Assembly: GCF_003611635.1 (NCBI RefSeq)
Contig: NZ_RAVZ01000071.1
Coordinates: 1-32,347, forward strand
Direction: 5' to 3'
DNA from: Corallococcus terminator
GTDB taxonomy: Bacteria > Myxococcota > Myxococcia > Myxococcales > Myxococcaceae
Length of the DNA: 32,347 bases
Shown here: positions 16,464 through 24,899 of the stretch, piece by piece
How the letters are laid out: the number at the start of each line of letters is the position of its first letter
Position numbering within the stretch: position 1 is the first letter of the stretch
Translations under genes and position numbers: made by a program
Notes under the pieces: model-generated
What the model saw: only the letters and a program-made list of their open reading frames with translations
What the model was told of the DNA's origin: nothing
Databases searched by the model: none

Positions 16464-16489
16464 GGGGCCGGCGGGAAACCACCGGCCCC
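16464..16489. terminator. Bidirectional hairpin between convergent genes
   Basis: GGGGCCGG (16464-16471) pairs with CCGGCCCC (16482-16489). Inside, after one C/A mismatch, GG pairs with CC around a GAAA tetraloop. It lies in the 63-base gap between the convergent REC-kinase and chitinase genes. There is no T-run, which is usual in high-GC genomes. Confidence 0.6.
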
Positions 16490-16507
16490 GTCACGTCCGA
16501 CGGGCGA

Positions 16508-17944
16508 CTACCGCGCTTCCATGCGGAACTGCTGGCAGTCGTTGTTGGACCAGGTCCACTGCTGCAGCAGCGTGCCGTCACCGCTGCCACCCTGGCAGCC
16601 CGTCACGTCCAGCACCTTGCCGCTGTGGCGCGCCTCCAGCCGGACGTAGCCGTTGCCCAGGTCCACCGGCTTGAACTGCTGGTTGCTTCCGTTGGAGTAC
16701 GTCCACTGCTGGAGCCCCGCGCCGTCCGTGCTGCTTGCGTCCTTCACGTCCAGCGCCTTGCCGCTGTGGCGCGACACGAAGCGGTAGTAGCCGCTGTCCG
16801 TCGCCTCCATGGACCACTGCTGGCTTGCGCCCGTGTGGCAGGCCCACTGGTGGATGATGGCGCCATCCGCCGTGCTGGGACCGGAGATGTCCACGCAGCG
16901 GCCGGAGGCCTTGTTGACCAGCCGGTACGCGCCCGTGCCGCCCGTGCCCTGCGCCACCGAATAGATGGCGTTGAGCAGCGACGTGCCGCCGGACGTGTCC
17001 TGGCTCAGCTCCCAGATCATCACGCCGCCGTTCTGCATGCCCAGCCGCGTCTTCGCCTGGATGGTGGAGATGCCGTTGTAATAGACGTCCCCGACGTTGT
17101 CCTTGTAGGGCGCCTGCGAGTCGCGCGCGACCAGCTCCGAGTAGCCCACGTAGCTGGACGGCGAGCGGCCGTAGAACGGCACGCCGAGCACCGCCTTGGA
17201 CGCCGGCAGCCCGCGCCCCTTCCAGTAGTTGAGCGACTGGACGGCCAGGTCATACGTCGAATGCGGCTGGCCGCCGTCGTAGGCCATGAGGTTGAGGAAG
17301 TCGACGTCGCTGAACACCGACGCCGGCACGCCGCCGCCCGTGTAGCCGTTGGCCACCACCGCCGCCGTCAGCAGCTTGCCCCGCGAGTGCATGGCGGTGC
17401 CCAGCTCCCGCATCAGCAGCGCGTAGTTGTTCCCCGACGTGCCGGGGTCCGGGTACTCCCAGTCGATGTCCACGCCGTCCAGACCCACGGCGTTGACGAA
17501 GTTCACCACCGAGTTCACGAACGCGGTGCGCGTGCCCGCGCTCCCGGCCATCTGTTCGAAGGCGCTGTCATTGCCGTCGTTCCAGCCGCCCACCGCGATG
17601 AGCACCTTCACGCCCTGCGCGTGCGCCTTCGTCACCAGCGAGCGCAGCCGCGTGTCCGTGGTGCTCACGCCCGTGAGACCACCCTGCGCCGTGGGCAGCG
17701 CGAACGCGTAGTTGATGTGGCTGAGCTTGCTGTACTGGAGCGTGTCCACGTTGCCCGCCCACGTCGGCAGGTAGCCCACCACGCGCGTCGCCAGCGCCGG
17801 CGACTCCACCGCGCCCAACGGTTCGTCGGACGTCGGAACGTCCCCGGGGCCCGAGCAGCCCCCCAGCGATGCGAGAAACACGGCGCCCAGCGCCAACGTC
17901 CGGAACGGCGTTGCGAAGAGAGACACGGAAGACTCCTGCGTCAT
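16508..17944 (-). CDS. Secreted GH18 chitinase lipoprotein with ricin B-type lectin domain
   Basis: A 478-residue predicted lipoprotein. The signal peptide (1-29) ends in a lipobox-like LGGC at Cys30. The GH18 catalytic domain (about 54-330) has VLIAVGGWNDG and the full DxxDxDxE motif at 156-163 (DGVDIDWE; acid Glu163), MAYDGG and GVPFYGR. A C-terminal ricin-type beta-trefoil (about 336-478) has three QxW/QxF repeats (HQWACH, QQWTYS, QQWTWS) for carbohydrate binding. It should hydrolyse chitin or related beta-1,4-GlcNAc polymers such as fungal or insect cell-wall material, fitting a predatory or saprophytic lifestyle. The start is uncertain: ATG 17944 gives a standard signal peptide but lies 1 base from a long hairpin and lacks a ribosome-binding site, while ATG 17977 has GGAAAG before it and adds 11 residues (MWFYGFSPSKP). 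It lies 71 bases after ybdD on the same strand. Confidence 0.92.
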   Translation of the reverse strand: MTQESSVSLFATPFRTLALGAVFLASLGGCSGPGDVPTSDEPLGAVESPALATRVVGYLPTWAGNVDTLQYSKLSHINYAFALPTAQGGLTGVSTTDTRLRSLVTKAHAQGVKVLIAVGGWNDGNDSAFEQMAGSAGTRTAFVNSVVNFVNAVGLDGVDIDWEYPDPGTSGNNYALLMRELGTAMHSRGKLLTAAVVANGYTGGGVPASVFSDVDFLNLMAYDGGQPHSTYDLAVQSLNYWKGRGLPASKAVLGVPFYGRSPSSYVGYSELVARDSQAPYKDNVGDVYYNGISTIQAKTRLGMQNGGVMIWELSQDTSGGTSLLNAIYSVAQGTGGTGAYRLVNKASGRCVDISGPSTADGAIIHQWACHTGASQQWSMEATDSGYYRFVSRHSGKALDVKDASSTDGAGLQQWTYSNGSNQQFKPVDLGNGYVRLEARHSGKVLDVTGCQGGSGDGTLLQQWTWSNNDCQQFRMEAR

Positions 17945-17945
17945 G

Positions 17946-17973
17946 GGTTTTGACGGGCTGAACCCGTAAAACC
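17946..17973 (-). promoter_or_regulatory. Hairpin abutting the chitinase start codon
   Basis: GGTTTT (17946-17951) pairs with AAAACC (17968-17973) and ACGGG (17953-17957) pairs with CCCGT (17963-17967). This gives 11 base pairs with one bulged base and a 5-base loop. In the minus-strand RNA it ends one base before the ATG at 17944, where a ribosome-binding site should be. It may mask initiation, act as an operator, or lie inside the coding region if translation begins at 17977. Confidence 0.45.
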
Positions 17974-18015
17974 ACATCAAGCAGTCTTTCCGGCAAAACT
18001 CAACGACTCATCGCT

Positions 18016-18222
18016 TCAGCAGCAGCGGCCCCCGCCGCCCCGGTAGCGGGCCTGGAGGCGGTCATTGAAAAACTCCGCATAGGTCATCACCGCGCGGTCC
18101 GGATGGTGACGGAGCATGTGGGCCACATAGGTGTCGTAGTCGGGCACGCCAATCATCTGGCGCGCGATGCGCACGGACTTGCGCCAGCCCTGCTGGAGCG
18201 TCTGGACGAAGTCGGGCCTCAC
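18016..18222 (-). CDS. ybdD: YbdD/YjiX family protein, CstA partner
   Basis: A 68-residue small soluble protein of the YbdD/YjiX (DUF466) family, which accompanies CstA-type transporters. The core ARQMIGVPDYDTYVAHM, the HPD motif and MTYAEFFNDR match E. coli YbdD closely, as does the C-terminal ARYRGGGGRCC with its paired cysteines. It is required for activity of some CstA/BtsT-type pyruvate transporters, so it probably works as an accessory subunit at the membrane. The start is the GTG at 18222, which overlaps the cstA stop by 4 bases (GTGA) and so implies translational coupling. A longer frame upstream is an out-of-frame reading of cstA. The tail CC is encoded by ordinary TGC/TGT codons, not selenocysteine. 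Confidence 0.85.
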   Translation of the reverse strand: MRPDFVQTLQQGWRKSVRIARQMIGVPDYDTYVAHMLRHHPDRAVMTYAEFFNDRLQARYRGGGGRCC

Positions 18223-20285
18223 CGTTGCACCGGGGCAGCGGCGGCCACGTAGGGCGTCTCCTGCGCGGTGGCCACCGTCGAGCGTCGGGCGGCGAGGATG
18301 GCGCGCACGCCGAAGAGGAGGGTGGCCACCACCACGGCCATGAAGAACGCGGTGAGGGCGGCGTCCAGGTAGTCGTTGAAGATGATGCGCTCCATCTCCT
18401 CCACGGACTTCGCGGGGGCGATGACGCGGCCTTCGGCCACCGCCTGGGAGAAGGCCTTCGCGTGGGCGACGAAGCTCACGCGCACGTCGCCGCCGAACAC
18501 CTTCTGGAAGCCGGCGGTGAGCGTGCACAGCACCAGCCACGCGGCGGGGATGCCGGGCACCCACGCGTAGCGTTCACGCTTCATCTTCACCAGCACCACG
18601 CACCCCAGCGTGAGCGCCACGGCGGCGAGCATCTGGTTGGCGATGCCGAACAAGGGCCACAGCGTGTTGATGCCGCCCAGCGGATCCACCACGCCCTGGT
18701 AGAGGAAGTAGCCCCAGGCGCCCACGCACAGCGCGGTGGCCAGCAGGTTCGCGCCCCAGGACTCCGTGCGCTTCAGGGGCGCGTACACGAGGCCCGCAAG
18801 CTCCTGAATCATGAAGCGGCCCACGCGGGTTCCGGCATCCACCGTGGTGAGGATGAAGAGCGCTTCGAAGAGGATGGCGTAGTGGTACCAGAAGGCCATC
18901 ATCCCCTGCCCGGACACGAGCCCGTGGAGGATCTGCGCCATGCCCACCGCCAGCGTCGGGGCACCGCCCGCACGGGACAGGATGGTCGTCTCGCCGATGT
19001 CGCGCGCCGTCTGCTCCAGGATGTCAGGGGTGATGACGAAGCCCCACTGGCTGATGGTCTGCGCCGCCTGCGTCGCGCTGGTGCCGATGAGCGCCGCGGG
19101 CGAGTTCATCGCGAAGTAGACGCCCGGGTCCAACACCGACGCGGCGATGAGCGCCATGATGGCCACGAAGGCCTCCATCAACATGGCGCCATAGCCCACG
19201 ATGCGCGCGTCGGCTTCGCTGGCCAGCATCTTGGGCGTGGTGCCCGACGCGATGAGCGAGTGCCACCCGGACACCGCGCCGCACGCGATGGTGATGAACA
19301 GGAACGGGAACAGGCTGCCGGAGAACACCGGGCCGGAGCCGTCCACGAACTTCGTCACGGCCGGCATGCGCAGGTCCGGTGCCGCCAGCGCGATGCCCAC
19401 CGCCAGCAGCAGCACGGTGCCAATCTTGAGGAAGGTGGACAGGTAGTCGCGCGGCGCGAGCAAGAGCCACACCGGCAGCACCGCCGCGCAGAAGCCGTAG
19501 CCGATGAGCAGCCACGCCAGCGCCTTGCTGTCGAAGGTGAACCAGGGGGCCCAGGTGGTGGACTCGGACACCTGGCCGCCCAGGTAGATGCTCAGCATCA
19601 GGAGCACGAAGCCGACGATGGAGACCTCCAGCACCTTGCCGGGGCGCACGTAGCGCAGGTACAGGCCCATCAGCACGGCGATGGGGATGGTCATGGCCAC
19701 CGTGAAGGTGCCCCAGGGGCTGTGCGTCAGCGCCTTGACGACCACCAGCGCCAGCACCGCGAGGATGATCATCATGATCATCAGCACGCCCACCATCGCC
19801 GTCACGCCGGCCGCCGGCCCCAGCTCCATGCGGACCATGTCGCCCAGCGACTTGCCGTCGCGGCGGATGGACAGGAAGAGCGTCACGAAGTCCTGCACCG
19901 CGCCCGCCACCACCACGCCCACGAGGATCCACAGCGTGCCGGGCAGGTAGCCCATCTGCGCGGCCAGCACCGGGCCCACCAGCGGCCCCGCGCCCGCGAT
20001 GGCGGCGAAGTGGTGGCCGAACACGACCCAGCGATCCGTGGGCACGTAGTCCAGGCCGTCGTTGCGGCGCTCGGCGGGGGTGGCGCGCGTGGGGTCCAGG
20101 CGCAGCGCTTTTTCGGCAATGAACCGGCCGTAGAAACGATATCCCAGCATGAACACCGCGACCGAGGCGACCACCAGCCAGATGGCGTTGATGGACTCCC
20201 CCCGGTGCAGCGCCACCACGCCCAGGCTGAACGCCCCGGCCAGGGCCACCAGCAGCCATCCCAACTTCCGAGCGACTCCACCCAT
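18219..20285 (-). CDS. cstA: Carbon starvation protein CstA-type transporter
   Basis: A 688-residue inner-membrane protein with about 16 hydrophobic helices. It belongs to the CstA/BtsT family of peptide and pyruvate transporters induced on carbon starvation. The signature N-terminal stretch is present: YRFYGRFIAEKALRLD, then DYVPTDRWVVFGHHFAAIAGAGPLVGP, then GYLPGTLWILVG and AGAVQDF. ACGAVSGWHSLIASGTTPKML is another family block. Length matches the longer E. coli-type members. The ATG at 20285 is preferred over an upstream in-frame codon because GGGGAG precedes it. It is followed by ybdD with a 4-base overlap. A role in recovering pyruvate or peptides during starvation fits a developing, predatory bacterium; substrate is inferred from the family. 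Confidence 0.95.
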   Translation of the reverse strand: MGGVARKLGWLLVALAGAFSLGVVALHRGESINAIWLVVASVAVFMLGYRFYGRFIAEKALRLDPTRATPAERRNDGLDYVPTDRWVVFGHHFAAIAGAGPLVGPVLAAQMGYLPGTLWILVGVVVAGAVQDFVTLFLSIRRDGKSLGDMVRMELGPAAGVTAMVGVLMIMMIILAVLALVVVKALTHSPWGTFTVAMTIPIAVLMGLYLRYVRPGKVLEVSIVGFVLLMLSIYLGGQVSESTTWAPWFTFDSKALAWLLIGYGFCAAVLPVWLLLAPRDYLSTFLKIGTVLLLAVGIALAAPDLRMPAVTKFVDGSGPVFSGSLFPFLFITIACGAVSGWHSLIASGTTPKMLASEADARIVGYGAMLMEAFVAIMALIAASVLDPGVYFAMNSPAALIGTSATQAAQTISQWGFVITPDILEQTARDIGETTILSRAGGAPTLAVGMAQILHGLVSGQGMMAFWYHYAILFEALFILTTVDAGTRVGRFMIQELAGLVYAPLKRTESWGANLLATALCVGAWGYFLYQGVVDPLGGINTLWPLFGIANQMLAAVALTLGCVVLVKMKRERYAWVPGIPAAWLVLCTLTAGFQKVFGGDVRVSFVAHAKAFSQAVAEGRVIAPAKSVEEMERIIFNDYLDAALTAFFMAVVVATLLFGVRAILAARRSTVATAQETPYVAAAAPVQR

Positions 20286-20403
20286 GAGGACTCCCCGTCG
20301 CGGGCCCCGCACCGACACCCGGCGCGGGGTTTATAGCGCACCCGTAGTCGCGGTCCGTTGCGTGCGCGATGGGATGTCGGATCCTGAAGGAAGTCCGAGC
20401 GCC

Positions 20404-21822
20404 ATGAACGCTCCCTTCCGCCGACCGCGTGCCGTCCTCCTGTTCCTCCTGGCGGGCCTGCTGACCGCGTGCGCCACGCCGCGCGTCGCCTCGAAGCCCG
20501 TCAGCGCGTCGGGGCCGGAAGTGTGGCGCTCCCGGGGATATGGATGGCTGCTCACCGTGACGCTGGAGGGATTGCGCCTGCACCACGAGACGGCGGCGTG
20601 GTGCTACCCGGATCCCGCTTCGTCTTCGGAGCTGAAGCAGATGTTCGGCGTCCAGGAGCCGGGGCCCTCCGAGGACATCCGGGACTTCTTCGCCGCGCCG
20701 GGGGAGACGCGCTACCGGTTCGACCGCATCGCCGCGCTTCCCGCCGACTGCGACGCGCACCCTGTATGGAGCGCTCCGGAGTTGTTCGACGTGTTCCGGG
20801 CGACCTTCGCGGAGCACTACGCCTACTTCCCCGAACGGGGTCCGGATTGGTTGGCGCGACTGGAGGCGGAGCGTCCCCGGGTGTCGCCGGGCATGGACGA
20901 CCGGGCGTTGTTCACCCTCTTCGCGGAGTCACTCCGCATGCTGGGCGATGCGCATGTGGAGCTGCTGGCGGATGACGCCAGGTCCGACACGCTGACGTAC
21001 GAAGAGCGCGCCACGGGGACGCTCGCGCTGCTGGAACAGGAGGCCCGGCGGACGGGGCGCACCCCAAAGGCCGTGCAGAAGGAGTGGCTGGGTGCGTACC
21101 GCGACGGAATCCTCCAGACGGTGCTGCGCGGCCAGGGCCATCACGTCGCGAACCAGCGCGTGTTCTGGGGCTTCGCCGCGCCGGGCGTCGGCTATCTCAA
21201 CGTGATGACGATGGGCGGCTTCGTCGCCGCGACGGACGGGGACGACGCGACGCCGGAACAGGAGCTGGCCGCGCTGGAGCCGGTGCTGGATGATGCGATG
21301 GCTTCCTTCGCGGGCGCCACGGCGGTCATCGTGGACGTGAGCAACAACCGGGGCGGCCATGATGTCGTCTCGCGGGCGATCGCGGCGCGCTTCGCGGACC
21401 GGCCACGGCCTGCGTATTCCAAGTGGGCTCACGGGGCGAAGCACGTCCCGCCGCAGGAGTTCATCCTCACGCCCACGTCACGACCTGCGTTCCATGGGCC
21501 CGTCCAGTTGGTGACGAGCGACGTCACGGTCAGCGCCGGGGAGGTGTTCACGCTGGCGATGCGCGCCCTGCCCCAGGTGCTCCACGTGGGGACGCGCACG
21601 CGGGGTAGCTTCTCCGATGTGCTCGTCAAACCGCTGCCGAATGGCTGGACGCTCCACCTGTCGAACGAGCACTACACCGACGCTCGGGGCGAGGACTTCG
21701 AGGCACGCGGGGCACCACCCCAGCAGTCCCTGGACGTGTTCCCGGAGGCGGACCTGTCCCACGGGCATGCGCGTGCGATACGGGCGCTGGCCGACTCGCT
21801 CACGGTTCGCGACGCGAAGTAG
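20404..21822 (+). CDS. S41-peptidase-like lipoprotein
   Basis: A 472-residue predicted lipoprotein: signal peptide 1-22 with lipobox LTAC, Cys23. The C-terminal half resembles the S41 (C-terminal processing/tricorn/IRBP-type) serine peptidase domain: GVGYLNVMTMGGF, TAVIVDVSNNRGGHD, the nucleophile region TVSAGE with candidate Ser377, then GTRTRGSFSD and GWTLHLSNEHYTD. The N-terminal half (about 45-260) contains an all-helical region (EHYAYFPERGPDW, then LRMLGDAHVEL) typical of this S41 subfamily. I see no PDZ domain. It should act in the periplasm or at the outer membrane; the substrate is unknown. The ATG at 20404 is chosen because GAAGGAAG precedes it and the lipoprotein signal starts there. 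It diverges from cstA with 118 bases between. Confidence 0.85.
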   Translation: MNAPFRRPRAVLLFLLAGLLTACATPRVASKPVSASGPEVWRSRGYGWLLTVTLEGLRLHHETAAWCYPDPASSSELKQMFGVQEPGPSEDIRDFFAAPGETRYRFDRIAALPADCDAHPVWSAPELFDVFRATFAEHYAYFPERGPDWLARLEAERPRVSPGMDDRALFTLFAESLRMLGDAHVELLADDARSDTLTYEERATGTLALLEQEARRTGRTPKAVQKEWLGAYRDGILQTVLRGQGHHVANQRVFWGFAAPGVGYLNVMTMGGFVAATDGDDATPEQELAALEPVLDDAMASFAGATAVIVDVSNNRGGHDVVSRAIAARFADRPRPAYSKWAHGAKHVPPQEFILTPTSRPAFHGPVQLVTSDVTVSAGEVFTLAMRALPQVLHVGTRTRGSFSDVLVKPLPNGWTLHLSNEHYTDARGEDFEARGAPPQQSLDVFPEADLSHGHARAIRALADSLTVRDAK

Positions 21823-22007
21823 CGACGTGGCCCTGGGGGCATGGGGACCCAGCGCTGGCGGACATCCGGATGCCCTCGAAGACGCCTGGCGTGCCTCCGT
21901 GAAAGGAGACCGGTCAGGGAGGCAACCCGGTGCGTCGTGCCATCGCTTGCGGGCAGACCTAGCTTTTCTCGCGTGGAGCCCACCGGTCCCCACGAGGAGG
22001 ACATCCG

Positions 22008-22541
22008 ATGCCGACCCGTTCCCCCGTCCGCAAGCACGTCACCCGCAGCCGGACGCTGAAGGATCCAAAGGGCGGACTGACCGCGGCGGGCCGCGCCTGG
22101 TTCCATGAGAAGGAAGGCGCGAACCTCAAGCCGGGCGTGAAGGGCAGGGCCGACACGCCGGAGAAGATGCGTCGCAAGGGCAGCTTCCTGCGCCGCCACT
22201 TCACCCATCCCCGGGGGCCCATGATGGATGCGAAGGGCAAGCCCACGCGGCTGGCTTTGTCCGCCCGCGCGTGGGGAGAGCCGGTGCCTCGTGACAACGC
22301 CGGGGCGAAGAAGCTCGCGGACAAGGGAACCCGGCTGTTGGAGCGCTACCATGCGGCCAAGGGGCGCTCGGGCCCGGCGGCGAAGCGCGGGGGCGTGAGG
22401 AAGACGCGGACCGCCGTGGCGGCGAAGCGCACCGGGACCAAGAAGACGCGGACCGTGGTGGCGGCCCGCCGTGTGACCGCGAAGAAGCGCGCTCCGGCCA
22501 AGGCTCGCAAGACCGCGACCCGACGCGTGAAGAAAGCCTGA
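22008..22541 (+). CDS. DUF6321-like small basic protein with histone-H1-like tail
   Basis: A 177-residue very basic protein. The N-terminal part (15-110) has a compact conserved-looking block: LTAAGRAWFHEKEGANLKPG, PEKMRRKGSFLRRHF, then RLALSARAWGEPVP. I recognise it from memory as DUF6321-like, known mainly from myxobacteria and other Gram-negatives. The tail (about 113-177) has no acidic residue and is rich in Lys, Arg, Ala and Thr. Two near-copies of a decapeptide, KTRTAVAAKR (132-141) and KTRTVVAARR (146-155), are visible at DNA level too. Such tails bind DNA or RNA in H1-like bacterial proteins. A strong GAGGAGGA ribosome-binding site sits before the ATG. Nucleic-acid binding is inference; the domain has no known activity that I can cite. 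Confidence 0.8.
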   Translation: MPTRSPVRKHVTRSRTLKDPKGGLTAAGRAWFHEKEGANLKPGVKGRADTPEKMRRKGSFLRRHFTHPRGPMMDAKGKPTRLALSARAWGEPVPRDNAGAKKLADKGTRLLERYHAAKGRSGPAAKRGGVRKTRTAVAAKRTGTKKTRTVVAARRVTAKKRAPAKARKTATRRVKKA

Positions 22542-22581
22542 CACACCAGACGATTCAGGTACGCCATGAGGCGCCCACCGT

Positions 22582-22595
22582 CAGGAAGCCTCCTG
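22582..22595. other. Small inverted repeat in a convergent gap
   Basis: CAGGA (22582-22586) and TCCTG (22591-22595) form a 5-bp stem with a 4-base loop, and a second stem CCCTC/GAGGG (22633-22645) follows. Both lie in the 136-base gap between the convergent DUF6321-like gene and paoC, and may help terminate either transcript. Confidence 0.25.
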
Positions 22596-22677
22596 CCTCA
22601 TGCTGCGCGACCAGGACGCATTCGGTGCCGCCCCCTCAAGGAGGGAGCAGGGCCATGGGTCTCCCTTGGAGGGGTGC

Positions 22678-24879
22678 TCACGACGTCGCGAGCACCTTGT
22701 CCAGGGTGAGCGGCAGGGAACGGATGCGCCGTCCGGTGGCGTGGTGGATGGCATTGGCGATGGCGGCCGTCACACCGGTGATGCCAATCTCCCCGATGCC
22801 CTTGGCACCCAGTTCGTTCACGTGCGGGTCGCTCTCCGGCACGAAGATGATGTCGATGTCCGGCACGTCCGGGTTCACCGGCACGTGGTAGTCCGCCAGG
22901 TCCTGGGTCATGAAGCGTGCCGAGCGCGGATCCAGGTACGTCTCCTCCATCAACGCCATGCCGATGCCCATCACGATGCCGCCCAGCAACTGGCTGCGCG
23001 CCGTCTTCGCGTTGAGCACCGTGCCCACGCCGAACGCGCCGACACAGCGGCTCACGCGCACTTCGCCAAGGTCCGGATCCACGCGCACCTCCACGAAGTG
23101 GGTCCCGAAGGCGTGCATCGCGTACTGGTCCTTCTCCGGCCCCGCCTCCGCGCTCGCCTCCGCGTCCAGGGACGCAAGCCCCTTGCGCTTGAGCAGCGCC
23201 GCGAAGTCCTCGCGCTTGCCGCCGGACACCAGGACGCCGTTCTCCACCGTGACCTGCGCGGCAGGAACGCCGTGCAGGGGCGCGCCCGGATCCGCCACCG
23301 CCAACGCGATAGCCTTGTCACGCAGCGCGAGCGAGGCCTTCTTCACCGCCGAGCCCACGCTCGCCGCCGTCTGCGAACCTCCCGACACCGGTGTCTCCGG
23401 CATCCGCGTGTCGCCCAGATCGAACTTCACCTTCGCCGGCACGAGGCCCAGCGCGTCCGCCGCGACCTGCGTCATCACCGTGTATGTGCCCGTGCCCAGG
23501 TCGTGCGAGCCCGCCAGCACGCGCGCGGTGCCATCCGGCAGGAGCGTGGCCTTCGCGGACGCCTTGGAGCGCAGCGTGGGGTACGTCGCCGTGGCCATGC
23601 CCCAGCCCAGCAGCGTGCGACCGTCCTTCATGGAGCCCGGCGTCGGGTCGCGCTTCGCCCAGCCGAACCTATCCCCCGCCACGCGGTAGCACTCCTTGAG
23701 CGACTTGCTGCTCCAGGGGTGGCCCGTCTCCGGATCCTTGTCCGCGTGGTTCTTCAGCCGCAGCGCCACGGGGTCCATCTTCAGCTTCACCGCCAGCTCG
23801 TCCAGCGCGGACTCGAGGGCGAAGGTGCCGGACGCCTCCCCCGGCGCCCGCATGAACGTGGGCGTGCCCACCGACAGCCGCACCAGCCGGTGCGAGGTGG
23901 TGATGCGGTCGCTGGCGTACAGCATGCGCGTCGACTTGCCGCTGGGCTCGACGAACTCGTCGAACTCCGACGTGCAGCTCACCGTGTCGTGCTTCACGAG
24001 CAGCAGCTTGCCGTCCTCGCGCGCCTGGAGCTGGAGGCGCTGCTGCGTCTCCGGCCGGAAGCCCACCTGGCTGAACATCTGCTCGCGCCGCAGCACCAGC
24101 TTCACCGGCTTCTTCACCGCCTTCGCCGCGAGCGCCGCGAGGACCACGTGCGACCAGGGGGAGCCCTTGGAGCCAAAGCCTCCCCCCACGAACTTGCACA
24201 CCACCCGCACGCTCTCCGGGGGGATGCCAAAGAGGGCCGCCAGCCGCGCGCGCGTCCCGAAGACACCCTGCGTGGTGTCGTAGACCGTGAGCGTCTCCCC
24301 CTCCCACAGCGCCAGGGTGGCGTGCGGCTCCATGGGGTTGTGGTGCTCGTAGGGCGTCACATAGGTGGCGTCCACGGTGGCGGCGGCCTTGTCGGTGGAC
24401 GCCTTGCCCTGATCCATGTCCGCGGGCTTGCCGTTGATCTGCTTCGGCTTGTACGCGCGCGGCTGCTCTGCCTTCACATCCACCTTCGGCTTGCCGGCCC
24501 GGTATTTCACCTTCACCAGCGCGGCCGCGTACGTCGCACGCTCCAGGGTGTCCGCCACCACCAGCGCCACCGGCTGGTTCTGGTACTGCACCTTTCTCGA
24601 CTGGAGGGCGTGCACCACCATGTCCGTAGGGCTCTGCTTCTTCACGGGATCCGCCGCCAGCTTCGGCGCGTCGTCCGGCGTCAGCACGGCCAGGACTCCC
24701 GGCTGGGCCTTCGCGGCCTTCACGTCCACGCTCACGATGGAGCCCGTGGCGATGGTGCTGCCCACGATGACCGCGTGGACGACGCCCTCCTCGGGCATCT
24801 CCGCCGAGTACTTCGCTCCTCCCGTCACCTTGAGCCGTCCGTCCACCCGCCCCAGCGGCTTGCCCACCGACGTGTCCAT
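22678..24879 (-). CDS. paoC: Aldehyde oxidase molybdopterin subunit, PaoC-like
   Basis: A 733-residue large subunit of the xanthine oxidase family, binding the molybdopterin cytosine dinucleotide cofactor. It would oxidise aldehydes to carboxylic acids in the periplasm, passing electrons to the FeS and FAD subunits. The N-terminus (GKPLGRVDGRLKVTGGAKYSAEM) and segments such as YVTPYEHHNPMEPHA, VGGGFGSKG and FMRAPGEASG are typical. The base catalyst is Glu697 in GIGEIG near the C-terminus, equivalent to Glu692 of E. coli PaoC. It has no signal peptide of its own and presumably travels through Tat with PaoA. The ATG at 24879 has AAGGAG 9 bases upstream, 20 bases after the paoB stop. No paoD-like chaperone gene follows. 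Confidence 0.92.
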   Translation of the reverse strand: MDTSVGKPLGRVDGRLKVTGGAKYSAEMPEEGVVHAVIVGSTIATGSIVSVDVKAAKAQPGVLAVLTPDDAPKLAADPVKKQSPTDMVVHALQSRKVQYQNQPVALVVADTLERATYAAALVKVKYRAGKPKVDVKAEQPRAYKPKQINGKPADMDQGKASTDKAAATVDATYVTPYEHHNPMEPHATLALWEGETLTVYDTTQGVFGTRARLAALFGIPPESVRVVCKFVGGGFGSKGSPWSHVVLAALAAKAVKKPVKLVLRREQMFSQVGFRPETQQRLQLQAREDGKLLLVKHDTVSCTSEFDEFVEPSGKSTRMLYASDRITTSHRLVRLSVGTPTFMRAPGEASGTFALESALDELAVKLKMDPVALRLKNHADKDPETGHPWSSKSLKECYRVAGDRFGWAKRDPTPGSMKDGRTLLGWGMATATYPTLRSKASAKATLLPDGTARVLAGSHDLGTGTYTVMTQVAADALGLVPAKVKFDLGDTRMPETPVSGGSQTAASVGSAVKKASLALRDKAIALAVADPGAPLHGVPAAQVTVENGVLVSGGKREDFAALLKRKGLASLDAEASAEAGPEKDQYAMHAFGTHFVEVRVDPDLGEVRVSRCVGAFGVGTVLNAKTARSQLLGGIVMGIGMALMEETYLDPRSARFMTQDLADYHVPVNPDVPDIDIIFVPESDPHVNELGAKGIGEIGITGVTAAIANAIHHATGRRIRSLPLTLDKVLATS

Positions 24880-24899
24880 GGCGTTGTCTCCTTCGCGAC

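Noticed and set aside
18016-18564. Longer 182-codon frame for the YbdD protein, and a selenoprotein reading of its end
   Set aside because: The extra N-terminal part is an Arg-rich out-of-frame reading of cstA; the family homology begins at the GTG at 18222. The terminal cysteines use normal codons.
21823-22007. Possible riboswitch before the DUF6321-like gene (a GGCAACCCGGTGC stretch recalls SAM-type aptamers)
   Set aside because: The other conserved helices and sequence blocks of SAM-type aptamers are missing and the downstream gene has no link to methionine.
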